A stretch of DNA of 21,334 nucleotides from Clostridiales bacterium (GCA_020861055.1 JAJBTD010000033.1:1-21334), one strand, 5' to 3'. Counted from the stretch's first letter, positions 6,308-14,695 are shown. Notes: generated by a model not told the origin, from the letters alone. Program-made: numbers and translations.

Positions 6308-7060
6308 TTATTCTGCAATAAATTCCTCCGCCAGCCGGAGGTAGGCCTGGGCGCCGGTGCTGTACTTGTCGTAGGCCATCACCGGCATACCGTGGCTGGG
6401 CGCCTCGGAGAGACGGACGTTTCTGGGAATCACAGTGGCGTAGACCTGTCCGGGAAAGTGCCGCTTGACCTCCTCCGCCACCTGGAGGGAGAGGTTGGTG
6501 CGTCCGTCGAACATGGTGAGCAACACCCCCTCCAGCTCGATCTTCCGGTTCAGCTTCCGCTTCACAATGCGGATGGTGGAGAGCAGATCGCTGAGCCCTT
6601 CCAATGCGTAATATTCGCACTGCACAGGGACCAGGACGCTGTCGGCGGCGCAAAGACCGTTCAGGGTCAGCAGCTCCAGGGAGGGGGGACAGTCGATGAA
6701 GATATAGTCATAATTCTCGCCCAGCGGCTCCAGAGCGTCCTTTAACAGCATTTCCCGCCGCTCCAGGCCGGTCATCTCGATCCCGGCCCCGGCCAGGGCC
6801 TTATTGCTGGGGATCACGTCCCCCCATTGGGTGGAGACGATCGCCCGGCGCACGTCCGCCCCGTCGATGAGCACGTCGTAGATGTTGGGGGAGGCGGCGT
6901 TTTTGTCCACTCCGAAGCCGGAGGTGGCGTTGGCCTGAGGGTCGAAGTCGCACAGGAGAACTCGTTTTCCCTGCTGCTGTAAGGCCGCAGCCAGATTGAC
7001 GGCGGTGGTGGTCTTTCCCACGCCGCCCTTTTGATTCGCCACTACAATGCGCTTTGCCAC
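6308..7060 (-). CDS. parA: Chromosome partitioning ATPase ParA (Soj)
   Basis: ATP-dependent DNA-binding switch that moves ParB-parS complexes and, in Bacillus, controls DnaA. The 250-residue protein has deviant Walker A NQKGGVGKTTT (residues 9-19), Walker A' LLCDFDPQANAT, Walker B YIFIDCPPSLELLTLN, and CEYYALEGL with the C-terminal RNVRLSEAPSHG typical of Soj. Start choice: the frame is open upstream to 7462, but that region holds the promoter and parS sites. The GTG at 7060 has AGGTGG about 7 bases upstream and gives MAKRIVVANQKGG, which matches Soj proteins. The first gene of a parA-parB-(serS) unit, with its own promoter at 7145-7173. Confidence 0.94.
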   Translation of the reverse strand: MAKRIVVANQKGGVGKTTTAVNLAAALQQQGKRVLLCDFDPQANATSGFGVDKNAASPNIYDVLIDGADVRRAIVSTQWGDVIPSNKALAGAGIEMTGLERREMLLKDALEPLGENYDYIFIDCPPSLELLTLNGLCAADSVLVPVQCEYYALEGLSDLLSTIRIVKRKLNRKIELEGVLLTMFDGRTNLSLQVAEEVKRHFPGQVYATVIPRNVRLSEAPSHGMPVMAYDKYSTGAQAYLRLAEEFIAE

Positions 7061-7144
7061 CGTCACACCACCTGACCGGAGAGGCAAAACGGCCTCCTCC
7101 GCTGACTTGGACGGCGCATACGCTGGCGCCGTCCGCTGCTCCCT

Positions 7145-7173
7145 ATTATAGTATAGTTCCGGCAAGTTTGCAA
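7145..7173 (-). promoter_or_regulatory. SigA-type promoter for parA-parB
   Basis: On the minus strand TTGCAA (7168-7173) and a perfect TATAAT (7145-7150) are separated by exactly 17 bases. The start of transcription would be near 7138, giving a leader of about 77 bases that begins with a 9-bp hairpin. The nearest parS lies about 60 bases upstream, so ParB loading could influence this promoter. Confidence 0.78.
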
Positions 7174-7231
7174 CTGGGACAGTAGACATTTCAGCCAAAT
7201 TTCTTCCGGCGGGAGAGATAACCGGCGGGTT

Positions 7232-7247
7232 TGTTTCACGTGAAACA
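7232..7247. promoter_or_regulatory. parS: parS centromere site 1
   Basis: Exact 16-bp palindrome TGTTTCACGTGAAACA, identical to the Bacillus consensus parS. This is the nucleation site for ParB clamp loading. It lies in the noc-parA spacer, 59 bases upstream of the parA -35 hexamer. Confidence 0.97.
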
Positions 7248-7318
7248 TCCGGCAATTCGGGTGCGGGGAAAATCTCCGAAGCAGCGGTGACCCTGGACAC
7301 GGCGCATGAAAATCGAAA

Positions 7319-7334
7319 TGTTTCACGTGAAACA
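7319..7334. promoter_or_regulatory. parS: parS centromere site 2
   Basis: Second exact copy of TGTTTCACGTGAAACA, 87 bp from site 1 centre to centre. The flanking bases of the two copies differ, so only the 16-bp core is conserved. Confidence 0.97.
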
Positions 7335-7433
7335 GTCACACGGAACCGCCGCCCTGCCAGAGCGCCTATCATCCGCTGCCCCAGCGTATACGCCCGCCGG
7401 AGGGCGGTCAGCCGGAAAGAGAGAGTGAGCATA

Positions 7434-8312
7434 TCATTTGGGGGAGACCTTTGGAATAACAATGGTCAAGGTGATGGCGTCGTCGCTCTCCTCCCGGCCG
7501 CAGGAGGCGGAGATGCCGGAGCGCTTCATCACATCCATGCTGTGGTCGATGGTGTTGAGAAACAGGCGGATGTCCCGCACCAGCAGGACGGGCTTGCGCC
7601 TGCGGGAGATTTTTTTCTCCGCCTGTGGTGCGGAAGCCTCGGACGGCTCCTCAACGAGGGCGGTCGGCTCCGGGGGCAGGAGCATCCGCTCCACCAGCTC
7701 CTCCGTCTTGGAGACAGTGAGCTTTTGGTCGATGACCGCCTCCAGCACCGGACCCTGCAGCTCCTGGGGGAGACGGAGCAGCGCCCGTCCGTGTCGCTCT
7801 GTCAGTCCGTTGCGCCGGAGGGCTTCCAGCACCGGGACGGACAGCCGCAGCAGACGGAGTTTGTTGGCCACGGCGGACTGACTTTTACCAATTTTCCGGG
7901 CGGCCTCCTCCTGGCTGAGATGGTAGGTGGAGATGAGCTGCTCCAGGGCCAGAGCCTCGTCCACAAAGTCCAGGTCCCGCCGCTGGAGGTTCTCAATGAG
8001 GGCCAGCAGGGAGGACTCCATATCATCCGCCCGGAGAAGAATACAGGGAACAGTGTCCAGATTGGCCATCCGGGCCGCCCGGAGCCGCCGCTCCCCGGAG
8101 ATCAGCTCATAGCTCCGGTCCTCCAACCGCCGGACGGTGAGGGGCTGGAGAATGCCGTGCTCCTGGATGGAGACGGACAGCTCCTCCAGCCCCTTGACGG
8201 AAAAGACTGTCCTGGGCTGATTGGGGTTGGGATGGATCTCCCACACCGGGAGGTAGAGGATGCGTCCGCTGTCAAAGGGGCCCCGTTTTCGCGTCAAAGC
8301 CATATTTCCCAT
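7434..8312 (-). CDS. noc: Nucleoid occlusion protein Noc (ParB family)
   Basis: ParB paralogue that in Bacillus binds NBS sites across the chromosome and keeps the septum off the nucleoid. The 292 residues have the CTP-binding domain with GERRLRA (73-79) and ENLQRRD (107-113), a helix-turn-helix with KSQSAVANKLRLLRL (143-157), then TERHGRALLRL (171-181). The SQS, the Lys after VAN and the Arg in ERH match Noc, where ParB has SRP and AGH. The C-terminus (RDIRLFLNTIDHSMD ... ITLTIVIPK) also matches Noc, not ParB. The N-terminus is MGNMALTRKRGPFDSGR and lacks the FSRFFGL-type amphipathic helix that anchors Bacillus Noc to the membrane. Start ATG 8312 has AAAGG about 6 bases upstream; the GTG at 8315 is too close. 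It lies directly upstream of parS and parA. Confidence 0.87.
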   Translation of the reverse strand: MGNMALTRKRGPFDSGRILYLPVWEIHPNPNQPRTVFSVKGLEELSVSIQEHGILQPLTVRRLEDRSYELISGERRLRAARMANLDTVPCILLRADDMESSLLALIENLQRRDLDFVDEALALEQLISTYHLSQEEAARKIGKSQSAVANKLRLLRLSVPVLEALRRNGLTERHGRALLRLPQELQGPVLEAVIDQKLTVSKTEELVERMLLPPEPTALVEEPSEASAPQAEKKISRRRKPVLLVRDIRLFLNTIDHSMDVMKRSGISASCGREESDDAITLTIVIPKVSPK

Positions 8313-8439
8313 CACGAACCTTTCTTTTGAAAATACACTACCCAGAGAATAGCAGGTTCCCGGAGCAAAAGCGTGGGAAGTAAGTCGATGGGAAAAGTTT
8401 ATGGAAATGGTTAGATTGACGGAAAATTGGTACGAAAAC

Positions 8440-8470
8440 AGAAAAATCTCCCTTCCAAGAGGAAGGGAGA
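8440..8470 (-). terminator. Intrinsic terminator after the DnaD/DnaI pair
   Basis: Minus-strand stem TCTCCCTTCC with GGAAGGGAGA (8447-8470), a 4-base loop, then ATTTTTCTGTTTT. It lies 15 bases after the DnaI-like stop and closes the replication-initiation pair before noc. Confidence 0.88.
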
Positions 8471-8484
8471 GAAGAAACGGGAAA

Positions 8485-9477
8485 TCACCGCCGCTCCTTC
8501 TTCTGTCGGCGGATGTCCTCGCCGTAGAAGCAGACCTTGAGATATTCCCCCGCCAGCCGGGAGTACACCTGGGGACTGTACCGGCGGCCCACCTCGTCCA
8601 GCGAGAGGTTGGAGGAGATCACCGTTCGCCTGTCGCCCAGCAGGCGGGTGTTTACCAGCTGATAGAGAGAGGACTGGGTCATGGGGGAGTTCATCTCGCT
8701 GCCCAGATCGTCCAAAATCATCAGGTCACAGGAGAGATACCGCTCCACGTCCGCTCCGGCCTGGCTGTCCCGGTTGAACCGCTGGGCTTCGAACCGGTTG
8801 AATACGTTGACAGCGGAATCGTAGACCACACTGTACCCCTTCTCGCTGACCACCCGTGCAATAGAGGCGGAGAGAAAGGTCTTGCCCAGACCGGGGGCAC
8901 CGGTGAGAAAGAGGTTTTTTACGCTGTTGCGTCCGAACTTGTCCGCAAAGGTGAAGCAGATGTCCAAAGCAAACTCCATAGCGCTCCGGGGCGAGCTGCC
9001 GATGGTGGCGTCGTAGAGGGGGGAGTAGTAGCTCAGATCAAAGGTATCAAAGGACTGGTCGCCCAGATTCAGCATGGAGGAGAGCTGTTTGATCTGCTCC
9101 TGCCCGCAGAGGGTGCGTAGACACTGACACATCTCCGAGCCACGCCAGCCCCGGTCGCCGCACAGAGAACACAGGGGCCGATAGGTCAGGGCGTCCTCCG
9201 GGTAGCCGTACCGGGACAGCAGCTCCCGCCGCTCCTGTTGAAGAGAGAGATTCTGCTCCCTGGCCCGTGCCAGAGCGGGGGAGGGATCGACCCCTTTTTG
9301 CAGGGCGGTCTGGGCGGCGGTGCGGATGGTCTGGCTGAGCTGACGGTCGATCTCCCGGAGCCTGGGCGCCCGGCTGTAGATCTGCTGCCGCTGCCGCTCA
9401 AAGGCGCTGCGGTTCTGTCGGGCCTGCTCGTTCAGCTTCTCGGTGGCGGCCCGGATAACGGAGCTGTCATAGGGCAT
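8485..9477 (-). CDS. dnaI: DnaI/DnaC-like replicative helicase loader (AAA+ ATPase)
   Basis: Loads the replicative DnaB-type helicase onto DNA during initiation and restart. The 330-residue protein has a helical N-terminal part (1-95) that would contact the helicase, then a zinc-binding cysteine cluster CSLCGDRGW...CQC (Cys103, 106, 117, 119). An AAA+ module follows with Walker A GAPGLGKT (193-200), Walker B LMILDDLG (252-259), sensor 1 SSN (288-290) and the YSRL arginine (Arg307). The N-terminal helical plus zinc layout is that of DnaI rather than of a transposon IstB protein. Start 9477 has GAGGTG about 6 bases upstream. It follows the DnaD-family gene by 57 bases with no terminator, the same pairing as dnaB-dnaI in Bacillus. 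Whether it should bear the name dnaI or dnaC depends on the genome's nomenclature. Confidence 0.9.
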   Translation of the reverse strand: MPYDSSVIRAATEKLNEQARQNRSAFERQRQQIYSRAPRLREIDRQLSQTIRTAAQTALQKGVDPSPALARAREQNLSLQQERRELLSRYGYPEDALTYRPLCSLCGDRGWRGSEMCQCLRTLCGQEQIKQLSSMLNLGDQSFDTFDLSYYSPLYDATIGSSPRSAMEFALDICFTFADKFGRNSVKNLFLTGAPGLGKTFLSASIARVVSEKGYSVVYDSAVNVFNRFEAQRFNRDSQAGADVERYLSCDLMILDDLGSEMNSPMTQSSLYQLVNTRLLGDRRTVISSNLSLDEVGRRYSPQVYSRLAGEYLKVCFYGEDIRRQKKERR

Positions 9478-9534
9478 AAAAACACCTCCCTCATGCAGGT
9501 AAATAAATCATGGATAATGGGAGAAAGAGAAGTG

Positions 9535-10521
9535 CTAATTTTCCTCTTTCATTTGGGCCAGCGCCCGCTGCATCTCGGCAATGCTCTGGCGGTTCTCCTT
9601 TTCCAGGGCCTTTTGGTCCTTGGGGAGCGTGTTGCGCTGATAGGGCCGGGCAGTGCCGGTCTTCGTCTCCGGCTTGCGCTCGCTCCTGACCTCCTCCGGG
9701 GAGTGGAGGCCCTTCTCATGCCAGCGCCGGAGAATGGCGTTGCAGTATCGCCAGTCCATCCGGCCCAGGCCGGTAACCGTGATGTCATAGGCCACCGCCA
9801 CCGACTCCGGCGGAAAATGCCAGTCCAGCCACTGGGCGAGATACCGCTGCTCACTCTGGGAGGGCTTCCGCCCATAGATCCCCAGGGCGGAGAGAATGGC
9901 CCCTTCCTGGGACTCCCGCAGGTCGCAGCTCTTGATGTACTCGTCGGCGGCCTCCAGGGTGTCGTAGCCCCGCTCCTTCCACTGGTAGCCCACCCGCCGG
10001 ACATAGGCCATGGAGAGATTCTTCCCCGGCCCGTACTTCCGTTTGTTCTTGCCGTCCAGCCAGTTGATGAGCAGGAGTAGCACCTCCGGCGGAAGGCCCA
10101 CATGGTCGTACAGCTCCAGCAAAATGGCGGTGTTGGAGCTGCTGAGCTTCCGTCCCAGCAGCTTCTCCGTCTCCTGGAGCAGATCGGGGAACTGGCTGCC
10201 CTCTGTCTGCAGCTCCTCCACGATGTCGGCGGCGGAGTAGTCCGGGGCCTGCTCCGGCTTGGGGGTCGGCTCCTCCGTCTGGGGCAGGTCGGCCCCGGAG
10301 ACAAGCCCCACCTCCTGGAGCTGGGCCATGGCGGTGTCCAGCTGACTGCGGTTCCAGTGGAGGGCGGAGCCGGCTCGGGTGGGGTCGTATTCCCCCAGAT
10401 TCCGGGCCAGATAGAGGAATAACAGGGCCGCATCCCCGCTGCCCAGCCGAATCAGCCGGTCTGCCGTGCCGCCGTCGATGGCGACTGCGGATTGATTCAG
10501 TTGAATGCGCTGCATCGCCAT
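9535..10521 (-). CDS. DnaD/DnaB-family primosome protein with two DnaB_2 domains
   Basis: Helicase-loading co-factor of Bacillota that remodels origin DNA and hands over to DnaI. The 328 residues have an N-terminal winged-helix-like part (about 20-78, with ALHWNRSQLDTAMAQLQEVG), a Pro/Glu linker (80-95), then two copies of the DnaB_2 fold: about 112-196, ending in YQWKERGYDTLEAADEYI, and about 206-278, ending in MDWRYCNAILRRWHEKG. The YxxxI motif at the end of each copy is the family's DNA-binding signature; here the second reads YCNAILRRW. A charged coiled tail closes it. Two copies make it closer to Bacillus DnaB than to one-copy DnaD, and its place upstream of the DnaI-like gene agrees. 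Start 10521 has GGAGG about 8 bases upstream. Confidence 0.87.
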   Translation of the reverse strand: MAMQRIQLNQSAVAIDGGTADRLIRLGSGDAALLFLYLARNLGEYDPTRAGSALHWNRSQLDTAMAQLQEVGLVSGADLPQTEEPTPKPEQAPDYSAADIVEELQTEGSQFPDLLQETEKLLGRKLSSSNTAILLELYDHVGLPPEVLLLLINWLDGKNKRKYGPGKNLSMAYVRRVGYQWKERGYDTLEAADEYIKSCDLRESQEGAILSALGIYGRKPSQSEQRYLAQWLDWHFPPESVAVAYDITVTGLGRMDWRYCNAILRRWHEKGLHSPEEVRSERKPETKTGTARPYQRNTLPKDQKALEKENRQSIAEMQRALAQMKEEN

Positions 10522-10542
10522 AGGGAGGGCCTCCTGTCGTCA

Positions 10543-10575
10543 GTGGGACAGGTCTACAGTCTGATGCCTGTCCAC
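10543..10575 (-). promoter_or_regulatory. Hairpin at the 5' end of the DnaD-family transcript
   Basis: GTGGGACAGG (10543-10552) pairs with CCTGTCCAC (10567-10575) with one bulged G. It lies right at the predicted transcript start and about 20 bases before the coding start, so it may protect the mRNA 5' end. Function is inference. Confidence 0.45.
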
Positions 10576-10583
10576 TTCCCCCT

Positions 10584-10612
10584 ATTTTACAACAAAAACC
10601 GCCCGGCGTAAA
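10584..10612 (-). promoter_or_regulatory. SigA-type promoter for the DnaD-DnaI pair
   Basis: On the minus strand TTTACG (10607-10612) and TAAAAT (10584-10589) are spaced by 17 bases. The -10 is good and the -35 matches four of six. It is back to back with the acetyltransferase promoter about 90 bases away. Confidence 0.6.
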
Positions 10613-10675
10613 TGAGAAATTAGAGGGAAAGAGGGGGACCGGCGCAGAGCGGCAGAAAAGCTGCAGCAATCTGTC

Positions 10676-10704
10676 TTTCCGTCCGCCTCCATTCGTGCTA
10701 CAAT
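10676..10704 (+). promoter_or_regulatory. Extended -10 promoter for the acetyltransferase gene
   Basis: TGCTACAAT gives an extended -10 (TACAAT at 10699-10704). A weak -35, TTTCCG (10676-10681), is 17 bases upstream. The start codon is about 33 bases downstream of the likely transcript start. Confidence 0.58.
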
Positions 10705-10743
10705 ACCTCTAAAGCGAAACAAAAGAAAAAGGAGCCGACCCCT

Positions 10744-11322
10744 GTGATCCGTCTCGTCCGCCCCTCCGACGCCCCGGCGCTGCTGGCGATCTATGCCCAG
10801 TCCATCCATACCCCCGTCACCTTTGAATATGAGCTGCCCAAGCTGGAGGAGTTCCGGGGTCGCATCCGGGACATCACCGCCCACTATCCCTATCTGGTGC
10901 TGGAGGAGGAGGGGAAAGTGGTGGGCTATGCCTACGCCCATCGCCTCCGGGAGCGGGCGGCCTTTGCCTGGGACGCGGAGCTGTCCGTCTATCTGGATCG
11001 CTCCGTCCAGGGCCGGGGATTGGGGACAGAGCTGTACACCGTCCTGCTGGAGCTGCTCCGGCGACAGGGGGTGCAGGCGGTCTACGGCTGCATCACCAGT
11101 CCCAACCCCGCCAGCGTCGCCCTCCACGAAAAGCTGGGCTTCCGGTACTGCGGGGCCTTCCACCGGACGGGCTACAAGGACGGACAGTGGTGGGACGTTC
11201 TCTGGTATGAAAAGCAGATCGGGGCGGGTCAGACGCCGCCCCCTCCGCTGAAAAACGCGAGTGAAATAGACGGTTTTCTGACAGAAGTGAACAATGAACA
11301 GAAAAACGGAGAAAACCGGTGA
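10744..11322 (+). CDS. GNAT-family N-acetyltransferase, phosphinothricin/methionine sulfone acetyltransferase type
   Basis: Acetyl-CoA dependent N-acetyltransferase; the closest named subfamily is Pat/MnaT, which acetylates phosphinothricin or methionine sulfoximine-like amino acids. The sequence begins IRLVRPSDAPALLAIYAQSI, has the subfamily's TPVTFEYELP (residues 23-32) and the acetyl-CoA motif A VQGRGLGTELY (88-98). It also has SPNPASVALHEKLGFRYCG (119-137) and GYKDGQWWDVLWYEK (143-157). The GNAT fold ends near residue 158; a further tail of about 34 residues with PPPP and low hydrophobicity has no family counterpart I know. Start is the GTG at 10744 with AAGGAG about 10 bases upstream. 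It is a single gene with its own promoter and no obvious terminator before pyrG. The true substrate cannot be read from the sequence. Confidence 0.85.
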   Translation: MIRLVRPSDAPALLAIYAQSIHTPVTFEYELPKLEEFRGRIRDITAHYPYLVLEEEGKVVGYAYAHRLRERAAFAWDAELSVYLDRSVQGRGLGTELYTVLLELLRRQGVQAVYGCITSPNPASVALHEKLGFRYCGAFHRTGYKDGQWWDVLWYEKQIGAGQTPPPPLKNASEIDGFLTEVNNEQKNGENR

Positions 11323-11372
11323 TTCAGCGTCAAACCGGGCGCAGAAAAGCGTGAAAACTGTCCGGTTGCCGC

Positions 11373-11401
11373 TTGACGAACGAAGCAGAACCCGGTAAAA
11401 T
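11373..11401 (+). promoter_or_regulatory. SigA-type promoter for pyrG
   Basis: TTGACG (11373-11378) and TAAAAT (11396-11401) with a 17-base spacer, a near-consensus promoter. The transcript would begin near 11408, leaving a leader of about 95 bases. Confidence 0.8.
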
Positions 11402-11432
11402 GGTCAAAGAGTGTATAGTGGTATTGCAGCGG

Positions 11433-11460
11433 GGCAAGAGCGGTCTGACCGACTCTTGCC
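11433..11460 (+). promoter_or_regulatory. Hairpin in the pyrG leader, possible attenuator
   Basis: GGCAAGAG (11433-11440) pairs with CTCTTGCC (11453-11460), and CGGT with ACCG extends the stem across one bulged A around a 3-base loop. The bases after it, GATTTGTGTG, are only partly T-rich. The Bacillus pyrG mechanism needs a transcript starting GGGC and a pyrimidine tract in the terminator stem. I see neither at the predicted start, so a regulatory role is uncertain. Confidence 0.45.
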
Positions 11461-11501
11461 GATTTGTGTGATAAAGCCTGAACTGTATGGGAGGATGTTC
11501 C

Positions 11502-13118
<1,617 letters not shown>

Positions 13119-13138
13119 ATACCGATGATATGAAGACA

Positions 13139-13179
13139 ACAGACCATCCTCCGAAGCAATCGAGAGGGTGGTCTGTTTT
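13139..13179 (+). terminator. Intrinsic terminator of pyrG, shared with convergent udk
   Basis: A 13-bp stem with one G-U pair (13139-13151 with 13164-13176) followed by TTTT. It lies 21 bases after the pyrG stop and 10 bases from the udk stop. On the minus strand it is followed by TTGTCTTC, so it may also stop udk transcripts, less efficiently. Confidence 0.88.
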
Positions 13180-13187
13180 ACATTGTA

Positions 13188-13805
13188 TTATTCCTGCTCG
13201 CTTAAAATCTCCCGAATCTTCCCGGAGATCAGCTCAAAAGCGGTGTCGTTCATGCCGCTGTTGATGACCACGTCCGCCAGGGCCTTGGTCGGCTCCACGT
13301 AGGCGTAGTGCATGGGCTTAACGGTGGTCAGGTACTGATCCATAATGTCCGTCATGGAGCGGCCCCGCTCGATCACGTCCCTGGTGATCCGGCGGAGGAT
13401 GCGCTCGTCGGCGTCCGCCTCCACGAAGATTTTAATGTCCATCTGCTTCCGGAGCGCCTCGTCGCTGAGCACCAGGATGCCCTCCAGCAGAATGACCGGA
13501 TGGGGCTTCACCGTGATGGTCTTTTTGGAGCGGGTGTGGCGGCTGTAGTCGTAGGTGGGACACTGGATCGTCTCCCCCCGTTTCAGCGCCTGGAGATGCT
13601 CTACCAGCAGAGAGGTCTCCAGAGCGTCCGGGTGGTCGTAGTTCTTCTTCTTCCGCTCCTCAAAGGGGATGTCGTCCTGGGCCTTGTAATAGTTGTCGTG
13701 ATAGAGGATGGTCACCTCATCCGGGAAGGCGGCGTGGATACGGTTGGTAAAGGTGGACTTTCCGGAGCCGGTTCCCCCGGCGATACCAATGATGACTGGC
13801 GTCAT
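13188..13805 (-). CDS. udk: Uridine/cytidine kinase
   Basis: Phosphorylates uridine and cytidine to UMP and CMP in pyrimidine salvage. The 205 residues carry the P-loop GGTGSGKST (10-18), the uridine-kinase segment YHDNYYKAQDDIPFEER (35-51) with NYDHPDA (55-61), CPTYDYSRHTR (82-92), VILLEGILVL (104-113) and the lid RRITRDVIERGR (137-148) with DQYLTTVKPMHY. All are typical of Udk rather than PRK or CoaA. Start 13805 has AGGAG about 12 bases and GAGGT about 8 bases upstream. It follows the VTT-family gene by 43 bases on the same strand, so it is probably co-transcribed with it. Its convergence on pyrG puts UTP/CTP salvage and synthesis side by side. Confidence 0.97.
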   Translation of the reverse strand: MTPVIIGIAGGTGSGKSTFTNRIHAAFPDEVTILYHDNYYKAQDDIPFEERKKKNYDHPDALETSLLVEHLQALKRGETIQCPTYDYSRHTRSKKTITVKPHPVILLEGILVLSDEALRKQMDIKIFVEADADERILRRITRDVIERGRSMTDIMDQYLTTVKPMHYAYVEPTKALADVVINSGMNDTAFELISGKIREILSEQE

Positions 13806-13848
13806 GGCTGACCTCTCCTTTTTCTGTTTTAGATGGATGAGAGAAAAA

Positions 13849-14517
13849 TTATTGCTCTTTGGGGGCGTTGAACTTCTGATAGACCTTCATCCCCACCAGA
13901 TAGCAGACCAGAAAAACCACGATAACGACGGCCACGATCCCATACCGCTGATCCCCCAGGGCGCTACCGCTGAGGGCGGTGAGCAGGATGGCGGGGAACC
14001 GGCCCACAAAGCAGATGAAGATCCACGACCAGACGGAGATTTTGGTCAGGCCCACCAGATAGGTGATGACATCCTTGGGCGCGGCGGGGATGAGAAAGAC
14101 GATAAAGAGGACGGACTGGACTCTCTGGTTGTTGTCGAGAAAATGGATCTTGCTGATCTCCTTCGGGTCGATGAACAGCTCTACGAACTGCATCCCGAAT
14201 TTGCGCACCAGCAGAAACACCAGCACGCTGCCAATGGTCATGCTGATGTCGCAGATGATAGTGCCCGGCAGCACGCCAAAGACATACCCTGCGGCCAGCT
14301 CAAAGGGCCCGCCGGGAATGACGGCGAAGATGACCTGAACGATGTTCAGCAGACAGAACACCAGCACCCCCAGAGGGCCGGTTTCCTGGATGTAGGTCTT
14401 CAGGCTCTCCGGGTCGGAGACGAAGGAGAGAATCGGTTGCCAAAAGATGACAGCCAGCCCCACGAAAAAGGCGACCACGGCGGCGAGAATGAGAAAGCGG
14501 TATTTTTTCCTGTTCAC
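13849..14517 (-). CDS. VTT-domain (TVP38/TMEM64, DedA-related) membrane protein
   Basis: Integral membrane protein of the VTT/SNARE-associated superfamily; bacterial relatives include DedA-type lipid-carrier flippases, but substrates of the TVP38 branch are mostly unknown. The 222 residues have an N-terminal helix (about 8-29), a VLVFCLLNIVQVIFAVIPGGP stretch (51-71), ELAAGYVFGVLPGTI (73-87) with the GxxxG re-entrant region, helix 90-105, the signature FLIPAAPKDVITYLVGLT (141-158), and a last helix (194-214) after GRFP. These are the two re-entrant-loop motifs of the family. I chose the GTG at 14517 with AAGGGG about 9 bases upstream; the frame is open to 14595 but without a ribosome site. 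Its promoter is probably at 14631-14636, and udk follows. Confidence 0.85.
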   Translation of the reverse strand: MNRKKYRFLILAAVVAFFVGLAVIFWQPILSFVSDPESLKTYIQETGPLGVLVFCLLNIVQVIFAVIPGGPFELAAGYVFGVLPGTIICDISMTIGSVLVFLLVRKFGMQFVELFIDPKEISKIHFLDNNQRVQSVLFIVFLIPAAPKDVITYLVGLTKISVWSWIFICFVGRFPAILLTALSGSALGDQRYGIVAVVIVVFLVCYLVGMKVYQKFNAPKEQ

Positions 14518-14630
14518 AGGCAGGACCCCTTTCCAAATGAAAAGACGTTTTATCAGGGGGGAGCGACGATAACGCGCTCCCGTGCAGGGCGCCACGCAGA
14601 GGCATCGGCCTCTGAAATCATACCCTATTC

Positions 14631-14639
14631 ATTATACCA
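14631..14639 (-). promoter_or_regulatory. Extended -10 promoter for the VTT gene and udk
   Basis: Minus-strand TGGTATAAT is a perfect extended -10 (TATAAT at 14631-14636). No good -35 lies 16-18 bases upstream. A palindrome (14669-14695) lies just upstream of the core promoter. Confidence 0.5.
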
Positions 14640-14668
14640 CAGAACAGCGGAAAACCCTACCGGTCAAA

Positions 14669-14695
14669 GGCTGAAATTTTCCTGAAATTTCAGCC
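14669..14695. repeat. Perfect 10-bp inverted repeat with an embedded direct repeat
   Basis: GGCTGAAATT and AATTTCAGCC flank 7 bases. Inside lies the perfect palindrome CTGAAATTTCAG (14682-14693), and CTGAAATTT occurs twice (14671 and 14682), exactly 11 bases apart. It lies between the helical-protein terminator and the VTT promoter. It has no T tract long enough for a terminator, so an operator is more likely. Confidence 0.6.

Larger units (their letters stand above)
7061..7433. other. 373-bp gene-free spacer between noc and parA
   Basis: This spacer holds, from right to left, the end of noc, two perfect parS sites, the parA promoter and a hairpin at the 5' end of the predicted parA leader (GGACGGCGC 7109-7117 with GCGCCGTCC 7126-7134). 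No T-tailed terminator follows noc, so some read-through into parA is possible. The stretch 7248-7318 between the parS sites and 7335-7433 next to noc show nothing else I can name. Confidence 0.85.

Noticed and set aside
7061..7462. In-frame N-terminal extension of ParA through the noc-parA spacer
   Set aside because: The extension would translate the promoter and both parS sites. The GTG at 7060 has a ribosome site and gives the family-typical N-terminus.
11271..11318. 9-bp inverted repeat CGGTTTTCT / AGAAAACCG at the end of the acetyltransferase gene
   Set aside because: The loop is 30 bases and no T run follows, so it is not a believable terminator.
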